DNA of 64,000 bases from Cheiracanthium punctorium (lineage: Eukaryota > Arthropoda > Arachnida > Araneae > Cheiracanthiidae): NCBI GenBank assembly GCA_038373885.1, contig JAWZYV010011908.1, positions 186,001 to 250,000 on the forward strand, read 5' to 3'. A model generated the notes under the pieces. The model was not told where the DNA came from. It was given only the letters and a program-made list of their open reading frames with translations, and made no database searches. How positions within the stretch are numbered: position 1 is the stretch's first letter; each line of letters opens with the position of its first letter. A program made the position numbers and the translations under genes. Below are positions 20,663-31,789 of the stretch, in pieces.

Positions 20663-21796
20663 ATCAAGAGTAAAAAAGTGAAGTTATCCAAATATTTGGA
20701 AACTAATGTTTGAAATGACTGTTTTATGAATTTGCACCCCCCATCATTTTTCCCACTTATGGTGCCATATAAAATTTTGTACTGTGAAAGAATGCTCGTA
20801 TATTTTAAAAGTTAAACAATTAAACAGATCTATTTTTGTATTTTAACTGGTAGTTTAAAAAAATATTATTTTCGATTAAAGAAATTTAATGCATAAAATA
20901 GGGTTGGACTGTAGAAAAAACATTTCCATTGATTAATAACAGGAGGGGCAAATAGACTAAGAATCTAGCATCGTAAAAAGTTTGATAGTTTTACAGTTTG
21001 CATTTTAATTGTGAAATGATTCACTTATTTTATACAAATATAAAATGTACAAATGTACAAAATTATGAATTTTATTCTTAAAATTTTCATAATTTATATT
21101 AATTTTTTTTTTTTTTTACAATTTTGATAACATTTTCCTGAAAGCATATTTGAAGATTTTTTTCTGCGTTAAGCACCTTTTCAAATCTACCAAATTGGGG
21201 TGCAGAAATATGTTAGAGGGAGTATTACACAAAGGCCAGCCAGGGGTTAATTTGCATGGGAGCTCAGCTCCTCTACCTCTTTTCTTTCAGAGAATTTTAT
21301 ATTAAATTAAAATTTTTAACAGACTTCATAACAGTTTCTATTGATAATTATTTTATTACGTTAGATATAACAGCGGTAAAACAAAAGCTTAATTAATTCT
21401 ATAATATAAGTTAAATATTAATTAATGTAAATTAAATTAAATATAAATTAAATTTTTATGATATAAATTAAGTAATTAATGCTAAAATTTAAAATAAAAC
21501 AAATTAGGGCTCCTGCACATAATTTGTTAGAAATAAAGCCATGGGCCATGTATTTTCATGTAACAGTCAAAAATAGAAATTACGCAAATGGATTTCATAT
21601 AGGGTTTTTTCTTTACATTATTTCGATATCTGTTCAATTACGTCTTGATTCCTCGCTCTAAGGAATGAAGCTGCACGTAAAAAAAAAAAAAAAACCCTGA
21701 CACACACATATAAACGAGATGTCTTTAAAATTCCCAGCCACGTCAGCAACACTGAAGGAGGAACATAAGTTAGTTGCAAGATTCGAACTGTTCTCG
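20663..21796. other. AT-rich spacer with homopolymer runs, no gene
   Basis: T-runs near 21102 and A-runs near 21680; no motifs. Confidence 0.4.
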
Positions 21797-22042
21797 AGGA
21801 TTTGGATATATTAATTATGATTTTTTTTTTTTTGCGAAGAACAGAAATTTTTTAAGCGTATGAAGGAGCAAATAAAATCTTGCTTGTCTGTTTTAATCTG
21901 AGGTGTGCAAGATAACCTTTTGGCTATATTAATTGAGATTATTTATACGAAGTACAGATAAATTTTTTATGGTTTGTAGAACAAAATAAAAACTTGCTTG
22001 TCTATTTTATTATCAGTCGTCCAAGATATCCTGTTACCTGTA
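21797..22042. repeat. Tandem duplication, two units of about 120 bp
   Basis: TATATTAATTATGA...CGAAGAACAGA...AAATCTTGCTTGTCTGTTTTA...GTGCAAGATAACCTTTT is followed by TATATTAATTGAGA...CGAAGTACAGA...AAACTTGCTTGTCTATTTTA...GTCCAAGATATCCTG. The copies are moderately diverged. Confidence 0.75.
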
Positions 22043-22173
22043 TTCATGGAAACTGGAGTGAACGATATGGGTATCTCCGTAATAGCCAGGAAAAAATTAT
22101 TCGTGTTAAACGCACCTATTGTGAAGTAATTACCAACACAGCAAACAAATAAAGCAAAATGTATTTATTTGCT

Positions 22174-22222
22174 TTATTAAATCTTTCGATTTATTAAAGC
22201 AAAAAATCGAAAGATTTAATAA
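22174..22222. repeat. Perfect 19-bp-arm hairpin
   Basis: TTATTAAATCTTTCGATTT is followed after 11 bases by its exact reverse complement. Further partial copies of ATCTTTCG follow to 22260. Confidence 0.8.
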
Positions 22223-22715
22223 AATCTTTCGTTAATTAAATCTTTATTAAAACTTTCTATTTAATTACCGCCTATCTAGCGTCATTTGTGGTTCTTTTAC
22301 GACAAACTGTACACAATGAGTACTTCAATAACCCAGACTATTATAAGAACATTACGATTTATTTCATTTTAGGTTAAATAAGCTAAATTCAATTTAGATG
22401 CGTATATAATCTGGGTAAATGTGGGACAGTTTTTCCTGAAAGGCCGTCATTTTCTTCTAACTAATTTACCCCGTCCTCCAAGTGCATAAAATAAATCTAA
22501 TAAACTTTCAAGTTATGAGTTGCCCTCGTTCTAGTGAAAAAAGTGATTAATATGGTATAGCATAATGATACAGAAAGGAGCAGACAAAAACATCGAAATA
22601 TCTAAAACTTCCAAATAATATATATTCTCTAAGAAAACAAGAGATAAATAAATAAAAACAAATTCTTAGAATCGACCAAAAATTCGAATTATCCAAGTTT
22701 AACGGAAGAATTGTT

Positions 22716-22808
22716 CACACGTTTCGGGTAGTACAAAAGGTCCCCCCTTTGCAGGAGTGTGGTGAAGTTGGAGCGTGGTTGAACCTTTTGTATCACCCAA
22801 AACGTGCG
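22716..22808. mobile_element. 93-bp MITE-like inverted repeat
   Basis: CACACGTTTCGGGTAGTACA at the left faces TGTATCACCCAAAACGTGCG at the right, about 25-bp arms with three or four mismatches. The centre is GC-richer (GGAGTGTGGTGAAGTTGG). Confidence 0.55.
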
Positions 22809-22879
22809 TACTATTTATTCGACTTTTGTTTAAGCGAGTTTATAATAATATATCACATGCATATTAGCATTTAACGGCG

Positions 22880-23193
22880 TTTCCATGCTTAACTTGTTCG
22901 CTCTCATTATTGAGAAGATGCAAAGAAGAATACTATCCTTCTTTGACAAATGTTGCTTCTCCGTATGGGTCTTTAAATGCCCCTTCCCTCAGATTGCGCT
23001 TGCCCAGTCGCTGGGCCTCAGCGGAGCATTCAAACACGTATGCTGCAGAAGCGTAAATGGAATTTTTAGTGTCCGAAATTGAAACTTTTGCGCCCCTCTT
23101 TGAAAGAATAGAAAACAATGGGTAGTTCGAAAATATAGTGTCCCTTGTATATGCTGCGCCCGGGGACAGGTGCCGCTTCTAGTTTCGCCACTG
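22880..23193 (-). mobile_element. Possible hAT-type terminus and adjacent repeat
   Basis: Read on the minus strand from 23193, CAGTGGCGAAACTAGAAGCG resembles a common hAT terminal sequence. The region to the left is GC-richer than its surroundings. No partner end was found. Confidence 0.3.
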
Positions 23194-23281
23194 CTCAGCT
23201 TTCACCGCTGCTCAGCTACTGCAGAAAAGGCAGTCTTCGCCTTTGCATCTTTCCAATGATGAGCGCAAATCAGTTAAACAC

Positions 23282-23700
23282 GGTAAAATAAATAAAAACT
23301 TTGTGAAAAAAACACACATAAAAGGTTACTTCAAGGCGTAACGATCGTTTCGACCGAAAATTTGTTCGGTCTTCTTCAGACAAACCCTTCCGTCAAACAG
23401 AGCAGAGGGAACTGAAACAGATAAACAATCAAGCATGTTGCCACAAGGAAACAAGAAAAGGCGGAATAAAACACCAAGGAGAGGGGAAAAGGAGAGTGGG
23501 GAAGGGATACAAAGAAAAGAAAATAAGGACAAACAAAAAAATATAAATAAAAAAATAAATAATAAAAAAAGCAATAAAGAACACACAGAAAAAGGAAAAA
23601 GAAAAGAAAACAGAACAAACAAAAGAACACAAAACAAAGAAAACATAAAAACGCAAAAAGTAATTAAATAATATTAAATTTTTTTTATTAATATATATAT
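23282..23700 (-). repeat. Inverted terminal copy of the Penelope-like element (left)
   Basis: This is the reverse complement of the sequence lying 3' of the Penelope-like coding region (25085-25399 joined to 26365-26480). It shares AACTTTGTG, GGTTACTTCAAGGCGTAACG and TTCGGTCTTCTTCAGACAAA. The long purine-rich frames (and pyrimidine-rich ones on the minus strand) are low-complexity artefacts of this terminal region. Flanking inverted partial copies are typical of Penelope-like elements. Confidence 0.8.
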
Positions 23701-23721
23701 ACTTTTTTTTTTCTTTCACCC

Positions 23722-24978
23722 TTGACTGCTAGTAATACTCACACTGTTAAGAACTCTTATGATTTTGTTAACAAAGTTAAACTTCTTTCTCCTACTAATT
23801 GTAAAATGCTTTCTCTTGATGTTAAATCTTATTTACTAACGCTCCTATCCAAGGTGCGATTGACTGTTTGGAAAAACGTTTACGCGAGTTCCATTATTCT
23901 TCTATTGAGATTAAGGAGTTTATAGCTTTAGTAAGCGTTTGTATTAAACAAGCTGCTTTCATTTTTAATGGTTCATTCTATGAACAAACCGAGGGCCTTG
24001 CTATTGGTAATTCTCTCTCACCTCTCTTATGTGATACTTATATGCATTATTTTGAAGAGAAGCTCTTCAAGGTCTTAATTTTCCGTGCTGGGTCAAATAT
24101 GCTGACGATACTTTCGTTCTAGTGGATTCCAATTGTGATATTTCTAATTTACTTTTGATTGTTAATTCTGTTGATCCGTGTATCCAGTTTACTCTAGAAG
24201 AGGAGTGCAACAATCCTTTACCTTTTTTGGATGTTCTTTTTTAGGAATCCTGGCGGTTTCTCTACTTCTGTTTTCCGCAAACCCTTTTCTATATGTTTAC
24301 CTCCTCATGCCCTATCTAATCATCCTTACCAACAAAAACTTTCTGCTTTTTACACTTATGTGTTTCGTGCTATCAAAATTTGCTCCGACTCTTCATCTCT
24401 TAATAATGAGATTAATTACTTAAAGTCCTTAGCTGACTCTCGTCGTTTTAGCCCCTCTATTATTGATAAAGCTCTTTCTAAATTTAATAGGCCTAATACT
24501 TCTACTACTTCTATTAATTTTCATAGTGAATTAATCGTACTACCTTTCTTTTCACCTTTATGCTACCAAATTTCTAAACTTCTCAAAAATTTCGGTTTCA
24601 AAGTCATTTTTAAACCTGTTAATAAACTTAAATTTTCTTCCCTTAAAGATCCTATTCCTACTGAGAACCGTTGGGGTGTTTATTATATTCCTTGTGGATC
24701 TTGTGATTTGGGCTACATTGGTCAGACCAGAAGAACTCTCAAATTTAGGCTCAAAGAGCATGAGAGATATGTTTCTAAGCATGAGCTTTCCAAATCTTCA
24801 TTGTTGGAATTCTAATCATCGGTTTCAATTTTCTAAGGCTAAGATATTGTGCACTCCTCGATCTTTATCCCATCTTGATTTTTTGGAAGGTTTTTCCATT
24901 ACCCAACACTTGGAACGTCTTGTGAACGATGGTTCTTCCGTTCCTTTCGTTCATTCCGCTTGGAAGCTGTTGTTGTAA
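23722..24978 (+). pseudogene. Penelope-like element ORF: reverse transcriptase plus GIY-YIG endonuclease, 5'-truncated and frameshifted
   Basis: Coding sequence can be followed through several frames. RT motifs visible are KMLSLDVKS (motif A region, from about 23805), GLAIGNSLSPLLCD (motif B, about 23995-24035) and the catalytic YADD at 24098-24109. The palm/thumb side continues through NNPLPFLDVLF to a stop near 24243. After a frame change the connector leads to a GIY-YIG endonuclease: GVYYIPC and GYIGQT at about 24676-24730, then RTLKFRLKEH. A last frameshift near 24815 separates the C-terminal end (HSAWKLLL, stop at 24978). The RT-then-GIY-YIG order is diagnostic of Penelope-like retroelements. 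The N-terminal part and RT fingers are missing and at least four frame breaks exist, so it is dead. Confidence 0.9.
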
Positions 24979-25084
24979 AGTTCTATTAACTTTCCCCTTT
25001 CCCTTCTGCTACCTTTTTCCTTCCCCCCCTTCCTTTTCTATTATTTTGTTTATCCTGTTTTTGTGCTGTCCTGTATGTTGTCTA

Positions 25085-25399
25085 TAGAAAAAGTATATAT
25101 ACAATATGTATATTAATAAAAATAATAAAAAAAATTAATATTATTTAATTACTTTTTGCGTTTTTATGTTTTCTTTGTTTTATGTTCTTCTGTTTTCTTT
25201 TCTTTTTCCTTTTTGTGTGTGTTCTTTATTGCTTTTTTTATTATTTATTTATTTATTTATATTTTGTTGTTTGTCCTTATTTTCTTTTCTTTGTATCCCT
25301 TCCCCACTCTCTTTTTTCCCCTCTCCTTGGTGTTTTTTTCAACCTTTTCTTGTTTCCTTGTGGCAACATGCTTGATTGTTTATCTTTTTCAGTTCCCTC
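25085..25399 (+). repeat. 3' terminal region of the Penelope-like element, first part
   Basis: Pyrimidine-rich sequence (TTTGCGTTTTTATGTTTTCT onward) matches the inverted copy at 23400-23700. It is interrupted at 25400 by a 957-bp insertion and resumes at 26365. The open frames here are low-complexity, not genes. Confidence 0.8.
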
Positions 25400-26356
25400 C
25401 ACGGAGATATACTATAGGAGTGGACACGCTCCATAGTTGTAATGTTAAACTTTTGGTACCCCAAATAAGTTTAAATTATGTAAAAATTGGAAATCTAGTG
25501 GCGTGCAGCGGTCCTAGCGGCAAAAGAATAAAGCATTTCCCGTGCTGATTGATAACTACTTTTACTTGATTTTAATTTTCCGACCTAGCATGTAAACGAG
25601 TTTATTAACGCGAGAACTAAATTTAAAATATTTCTTTCGCTTTTGCTTACATGGTTGCCTTAGTAACAAATGAATAAAAAAAGATTTTAAAAAAATGTTC
25701 TATCTTAAGATTATTAAAATATGTGAACGAGTGTGTATATCGTGGCTCACAAAAAAGAAGTTTTCGTCTGCCGCGGTATATATTTACATTAGAAAATGGT
25801 GCGAGTTCTTAATGTAACATGAATTTAAAATTTTAACATGAGTTTTTAGCGGCAATTTAAAGCTGTGTTAAAATTTGTCACAGCATGAAATAAATGTAAA
25901 TACTGCTTGTTTGAGTGTGATCGTCATTATAAATAAACACTTTTTAAATATTGCATTCACACATGCAACATTATTCTAAAGTTACTACTATTTCTTAAAA
26001 TACAGCTTTTGGGCAAAATAATAACACGACATTACATACATAATATTACTTCGCTTCGAAATTATTGCCTATATTAATTACGAAATCGTATTCTAAGACA
26101 ATTAGGTAATTAAAACACACCTGAAGCCAGAAATTATTATATATCACATTCATAAGTCTATGTATTTCATATTTTTTTGAAGTTCCGCTAATTCAACGAT
26201 CTCCATTTACTTCGCCTCGATGGAAATATAAACAACCTGGATGCGCAGAAGCAGGAGATGCGCAGTTACCCAGTGTGCATAGCGCCATCTGTTTGCAACA
26301 ACAGCGTTATCCAACTTTCTAAGAGAAGTGCCCCCTCCCATACATTTACCTTCGTG
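25400..26356. mobile_element. 957-bp DNA transposon inside the Penelope-like 3' region
   Basis: It is bounded by an exact 8-bp direct repeat GTTCCCTC (25392-25399 and 26357-26364). Its ends are CACGGAGATATACTATAGGA and, inverted, CACGAAGGTAAATGTATGGG, an imperfect terminal repeat. The inverted Penelope copy at 23390-23420 has one uninterrupted GTTCCCTC, so the empty site is visible in the same window. An 8-bp duplication fits the hAT or P superfamilies; the CACG terminus does not decide. No transposase is recognisable. Confidence 0.85.
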
Positions 26357-26364
26357 GTTCCCTC

Positions 26365-26485
26365 TGCTCTGTTTGACGGAAGGGTTTGTCTGAAGAAGAC
26401 CGAACGAATTTTCTGTCGAAACAATCGTTACGCCTTGAAGTAACCTTTTATGTGTGTTTTTTTCACAAAGTTTTTATTTATTTTA
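26365..26485 (+). repeat. 3' terminal region of the Penelope-like element, second part
   Basis: TGCTCTGTTTGACGGAAGGG through TTTTTATTTATTTTATC is the reverse complement of 23282-23400 with few differences. Confidence 0.85.
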
Positions 26486-26629
26486 TCTTATAACACCAGT
26501 TTTTTGAGTGTTTATTTTCACAGTTAAACATGGGTTCATCATGAAAAATGAGTGGGGGAGGGGGGCATAGCCCGTTTATCGTAAAATGTATTGTCATGCT
26601 TATCACCTCCCAGACAGTGAGCATGCATA

Positions 26630-29259
26630 TTAGGGTGGATCGAAAAAAAATTTTTTCGAAATTTTTATATCCTGTGGTGTCAAAAGTTGTAAATTGATAT
26701 AAATAACGCATGTGTAAAATTTAAATGTTCTACGACAACGTCTTGGGGTTGCGCATCGAGCTTGAAATCTAGAAATTTTTGAAAAATATAACTTTTTTTA
26801 AAAATCTATCAAAAAAATTCTTTTCCGAATTATTAGGCTGCCGAGGTTTTAGAAGTTGTATATTATTATGAATAAGACGTATACAAAATCTGAAAGGGTG
26901 ATAATTTCTAGGAGTTGCACATCGAGCTTAAAATCTATAATTATCTGAAAAATATGCGTTTTTCTACAAAAGTATGTAGAAAGCAAAAATTATAATTTTA
27001 ATGAATTAGTCCCGTTGAAAAATAGTCAGTAACTCTAATTTACTACATTACTACGCAACTACATTACCCAGGACCCTCGGTGATTTGCCTGCGATCCGAG
27101 TCCTACCCGTGCCAGCCCAAGCATCCAATTATTGGAGCATGAGTTTTAATGAATAATGTAAATCTGGACTTCAAATCAAACTGTGGCATTTTATCTCAAG
27201 TGTAATAATTTAAATCGTAAGAAACCATCATCTGATAGATGGATAGACAGCAAATTTTGGAGTGGCTGTTTGCTATTGTGTGAAATTGGCGAATACAACA
27301 TTGCAGAGGTTTAGTTAGATTAGAGAACTGCGTTTCTAGATTTCGGATGACGCCTTTGTTCTTTCCAGAATTCGATTATTTACCACCACCGCCAATGTAT
27401 GTGAGGGTCGTAAGATCAATGGATTTCGTATCAAACTCTCCGGAATTTCCAGTGAAATTCTTAAAATCATATCGTGACATATGGCCAAAGTATGTTGAGC
27501 CATGTTCCATTATCAGCGAGATATGCTCTTTGTGACAAACACTTGGGTGTAATTTGCCGTCAACAAATTTTTCTATGTATCAGGTTTTGTTCTTCCTCCT
27601 ATCAAAACACAATCCAAAGAACATTTTAAAGCCTTCTTCCGTTTCTTTCACTACGAGTCATCTCAGATTTCCTGTAATTTTATATGGGGCGAGAATCAGT
27701 TGAGAAGATTTCTCTCCATCTGCATTCCTTCCGCTTTCTAGATTGGGAAATAATGTTGATACCAAAGTTGCTGCTGCCCAGTCCGCAATAATTTTGTGTC
27801 GCAGACTTGTGAAAGCACTGATATTTTTATTCTAACTTGGTCATTTGTGAAAAAATCACCCAAAGTGGCGGTCGATAGGCATTCAGCGTTTTCTTGTCTT
27901 TCGTACTTCTCTTAAGTTATTTTCATTTTCCAAATCAATGACTGTAGTTGGAGATTGGATGTTGGAACTTTTGCCTCTTTCTCCACCAATCTCGAAATTT
28001 CTCTTTCCAACCTTTCAACTTTTCTCTCATTCTCCATAAACTTATCTTCTTTACAACTCCATCGATTGTCAGATATCTTGCTCCCGTCTGGTCTGCTAAT
28101 GACTCCTGTTCTGTATCAGGTATGCGAGGCTCTGAGCCACACCTGCTCCGGGAAAAGTCAGGACATTTGCAAGTGCGATATTCAATAGCTCGTTAGGGAG
28201 AGTCTTTCCCACATCCTTCATAAACAATTCCTTATGTCCGTCTCTAACGTACGATTTATTTAGCTGCTGAACTTGCTCATGACCTTTCCTAACTATCTCT
28301 TGAATTCATTGGATTGACACAGTAGGGATACTGGTCTTGATCCAAATTTCCTGTACTTTGATCTCCACAACTAAGGTTACTTCTCCTTCTGGTGGATCCT
28401 GTCCTTTATTCAGAAATTTTTCTTCTTATGTACAAAAAAGTATTATAGAAGTACGAGTATGTCTTCTCGGGTTGGTAACTTGGTACAAGGTAATTCTTTT
28501 GATATCCCCAGCTTTTCTAAGAACACCTATTTTGTTCCATGTTCTGTTGCAGACGGTTTCACTCTATTCAGAATCGTAGCAGTGCAAGGCAACCACCTTT
28601 TATCTTTCTTGAGAGTAAACTGAAAGCACCATCTATCTGAAACGTTAAACTAAATGCCTGTTTCAACGAAATATCTCGTGCCTGGTTTAACCGAATGCAT
28701 CGCAATCACTCGGCAGGCCAGGCAAACAGGAGCTAATTGTCTAGATCACAGCTTGCGTACTGCGCCCAAGACAAAACGACAGCATAACGTGTGCATTGTA
28801 TCAAATTATTCGTAAAGCCATTTTTTGAGATTTACTGAGTTTCTCTGAACATTTTTTAAAGTATAAAAGAACCAAATTATTTTTAATAAATAAAGTTTGC
28901 TTTCTACATAGTTTTTTCAAAAAACACATAATTTTAAGATATTTATACATTTCAAGCTCGATGTGCAATCCCTAGAAATAGTCGTAGCCTCTCCAGATTT
29001 TACATACGTGTTACTCATAACAATATACAACTCCTAAAACCTCCGGAGCCTAATAATTCCGAAAAGAAAATTTTCAGTACATATTTTGAAAAAGCCATAT
29101 TTTTCAAAAATTTCTAAATTTCAAGCTCGATGCGCAACCCCAAGACGTTGTCGTAGAATATTCAAATTTTACACACGTCTTATTCATATCAATATACAAC
29201 TTTTGAGACCTCGGGAGATAAAGATTTCGAAAAAAAAAATTTTTCGATCCACCCTAATG
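26630..29259. mobile_element. 2.6-kb DNA transposon with about 360-bp terminal inverted repeats
   Basis: TTAGGGTGGATCGAAAAAAA at the left faces TTTTTCGATCCACCCTAA at the right. The arms continue inward with TTGCGCATCGAGCTTGAAAT, TTAGGCTGCCGAGGTTTTAG and TTGCACATCGAGCTTAAAAT, each seen inverted on the right side to about 28900. The flanks share TGCAT on both sides (a possible 5-6-bp duplication). The interior is coding-like but decayed. The superfamily is not assigned. Confidence 0.75.
27340..28640 (-). pseudogene. Decayed internal coding region of the 2.6-kb transposon
   Basis: On the minus strand, short coding-like stretches appear in changing frames, for example EVTLVVEIKVQEIWI (about 28390-28340), DGHKELFMKDVGKTLPNELL (about 28240-28170) and FTGNSGEFDTKSIDLTTLTY (about 27450-27390). 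Stops and frameshifts interrupt it about every 100-150 bases. Its position between long inverted repeats suggests a former transposase or accessory protein. I do not recognise a catalytic triad or family. The plus-strand frames over the same bases look like shadows. Confidence 0.4.
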
Positions 29260-29369
29260 CATTTATAACTGCCTCCTGGAGCATGATATAAACCCCTTGC
29301 CACTCCCTCGCTCAACCACTGCCACTACCCCCTTGGAAACTTTTCACTATCCAATGGTTTTTTTGTTTA

Positions 29370-29560
29370 AGGCAACGCTACACGTGCGCAATCTGCCTAA
29401 GATATTGGGTGCATTAATTGGAGGACTTTCTAAGGGGTTCTAACACGTATTCTCGTTACATCTGGAGAAAACCGTCCACAACTCCAGACCGTTAGATCGA
29501 CAAATCCACGATGGGATCCGAACCCAGGACCTTCACCCTTCAACATTCATTATATAATAT
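29370..29560 (-). mobile_element. tRNA-derived SINE-like fragment (family 1)
   Basis: On the minus strand a B-box-like GGGTTCGGATCCC (29513-29525) is followed by a body ending in AACCCCTTAGAAAGTCC. The body matches 40345-40515 (GGACCCCTTAGAAAGATC) and, in part, 34690-34775. There is no clear tail or target duplication. Confidence 0.5.
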
Positions 29561-29664
29561 TCAGACTCTTTTGTTCACATGTATTTGATAAATTATTATA
29601 AGCTACTTTCAGTCTAAATGAATAGTGTGTAATTATATTCAAATTCCTTACAAAAATAAAATAA

Positions 29665-30726
29665 GAAGCAGTTCACTTTCCAGAACAAATCAGAAAAACG
29701 AAGATCAAAACTTCGCACCAAAAGCAAAACTATATCCCACAAGCTTGAACTAGCTGTTGTTGATAAAAATAAGAATCCGAGATGTCTTAAGAATGCAAAC
29801 AAATCTCTTCCTGTACACTATTTAAATCAAAGAAATGCTTGGATGGATTCCAGTTTGTTTTCGAAGTGGTTTTTTGATATTTTTGTACCTCCAGTAAAAT
29901 CTTGGCAAGAAAAAGAACATTTGAATAGAGCACTTTTGTTATTCGACAAGTGTCCGGCTCAATCGAAAGATAACTCTCTAAATTGTGGAAACATCCGGTG
30001 TTTATTTTTGCCACCGAATGCAATGTCTCTGCTGCAACCTATGGATCAGGGCGTCTTGGAGTCTTTGAAACGGCGTTATCGAAAGAATTTAATCAGAAAA
30101 TTAGTTTGTGAAGAAGATTCTGAATCTTATGCACTTTCAATAATTGAGTTTTGGAAAGCTGTCAATATCAAAGACGGCATTTATGTGACGCATGGGAATC
30201 CATGCCGACACTAAGACGACACCAATCGACACTAAGACGACACCAAGCGACGCTAAGACGACACCAATCGACACTAAGACGAAGTTGGCCAAAACTTTTG
30301 CCGAATTTTTTAACTGGCGCAGATGAAAATGCTACAGACATTCTGAAAGATAGTGTTACCGAGTTTCCAAGCCTTTTTAGCACAAAGAAAAGTTTTAAAA
30401 TTTGTGGGGGTAAAGAAATCACAGATAGGCTGAATTGTGACGTGGAAGATGCAGTCTTCCAGTTGCTCAGTGATGAGGAATTAATAGCAGAAGTCCGAAA
30501 ATCTTCAAAAAAAGAAGATGATGATGAAGATGAGAAAGATTCTGAAGTAAATAAGATCAGTAACAATGATGCTTTTGAGTGTTTCTCAAAAGGCCTTCTT
30601 AAGTTGGAATATCAGGAACAGTGTGATTCCTCTGAACTCATGCTTTTAAGAAAACTTCGGGATGGAGCTGCACGGCAAAGGATGGCCAATTTACAACAGA
30701 TGAAGCTTCCATTTAAACCATTATAA
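29665..30726 (+). pseudogene. Tigger/jerky-type DDE transposase, C-terminal half
   Basis: It reads from LELAVVDKNKNPRCLKN (about 29745) through NQRNAWMDSSLFSKWFFDIF and ALLLFDKCPAQSKD (the second catalytic Asp context, normally DNxPAH) to CLFLPPNAMSLLQPMDQGV, a strong pogo/Tigger signature. The frame breaks between 30175 and 30195. It continues in the next frame with a minisatellite-expanded TLRRHQS repeat, then SWPKLLPNF, an acidic linker and a C-terminal LLRKLRDGAA ending at 30726. The N-terminal CENP-B-like DNA-binding domains and first catalytic Asp are missing. It could have been a source for MITEs like 17114-18433, but the terminal sequences differ somewhat. Confidence 0.85.
30199..30287. 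repeat. 21-bp minisatellite inside the transposase frame
   Basis: About four copies of CACTAAGACGACACCAATCGA encode repeated TLRRHQS. Because the unit is a multiple of three the frame is kept. The last unit merges into the transposase's own TLRRSW, the likely seed of the expansion. Confidence 0.9.
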
Positions 30727-30912
30727 GTTTTTGTTTCAGAAATAAATTTATTTTCATTTATAATTTTAATTTATTCAACAGTTAAAATAGTCATAATAAC
30801 AGTTCAATGACAATACTATATATTAAACTACATGATTATTGATGAATTCTCGATTATCCGAAGTAGGTTCGATCCCAATTACTTCGGATAATCGAGGTTC
30901 TAATATATATAT

Positions 30913-31760
30913 AAAGAAAACAGAGCAGACTGAAATAATTTAGATATTTTTAAATGTTCTAGAGATGTAAAGTAAAAAAATGCGCATAAAAGAGCTAGAA
31001 AAAATTTAGGTTATAGCGAGGACAGAACCCTGTAACTAAGGCCTCCCAATCCCTTCCTCCAGCGCGACGCCATTTCTTCACAATTGCTTTGCAGGTTTTA
31101 ACCAATTGCTTCTTTTCATGTTTCTACTGTTTATTTACTTTTATGGTAATGAATAGAGCCATTTCAACTACGTGACCGGCACTGGACTCTACCAATAAGA
31201 AATTGTTTCTGAAGTGACGTCTGTCCACCAGAAACTTGAATGAACCAATAGAAACAGCATATTAATTCCTCAGGATAGACTTGTGACGTAATCTGAAACA
31301 GCCCTATTGAAAAATCCGTTTCATCCATGCCTTCTAACTCGTTTACTTTCTCCTCACACATAAATCTCGCAAATCTATCAATAAATTCTAACATTCCGGC
31401 CTGTAACCAGCCGGTAGAATGTTTTGTCAATACCACCGTTAGAATCTTAGTTTTTAATCTGTAGATAAATGTTTTTAGGATAAAATTCTATATATTTCTT
31501 ACTTTACCATTTGATATAACTAATTCCATATTTTAATCCCACCAAAAACCAATTTATTAATGTTTATTGTATAAAATCATAAACTGGCTGCCTGCTAACA
31601 TAAGCGCCGTGTATTCTTCCGCTCAAACCGATTCACGACTGAGTTGAGCTTAGTTTTAGTGTTATTACGGAGTTAAATAGTACCCTCTTTAAACTGGATA
31701 AAATAAAAAATAACGAGTTTTCCCAAATAAACTGGCGACGTCAGTCACCGATTAAAATCA
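30913..31760. other. Spacer with promoter-like motif cluster
   Basis: Three CCAAT boxes (31101-31106, 31191-31196, 31243-31248) and two CRE-like motifs (GTGACGTC at 31214, GTGACGTA at 31283) lie within 200 bp. A 90-codon minus-strand frame (31164-31436) covers the cluster but shows no known motif. No downstream exon could be identified on either side. Confidence 0.3.
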
Positions 31761-31789
31761 TATATTAATTTTGAAAAAATCGTTAGAGC

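Larger units (their letters stand above)
29600..30912 (+). mobile_element. Pogo/Tigger DNA transposon, right-hand part
   Basis: It contains the C-terminal half of a Tigger transposase and ends at 30880-30905 in ACTTCGGATAATCGAGGTTC, the typical Tigger terminal sequence. A second inverted copy of the terminal motif (CTCGATTATCCGAAGT) sits at 30847. The 5' end was not found, and the 3' end runs into an AT microsatellite instead of the expected terminal CTG and TA. Confidence 0.8.

Noticed and set aside
20017..20713. Frames encoding long Cys/Val/Arg or Thr/His repeats
   Set aside because: They are translations of GT/GC dinucleotide repeats in the minisatellite and are open in several frames at once.
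23326..23719. Long overlapping frames rich in Phe/Leu (minus) and Lys/Asn (plus)
   Set aside because: They are translations of a purine/pyrimidine-biased terminal region of the Penelope-like element; all frames on a strand stay open for the same compositional reason. The copies at 25156-25548 are the same artefact.
30168..30566. 132-codon minus-strand frame with a Ser-rich N-terminus
   Set aside because: Shadow of the acidic linker and minisatellite of the Tigger transposase on the other strand.
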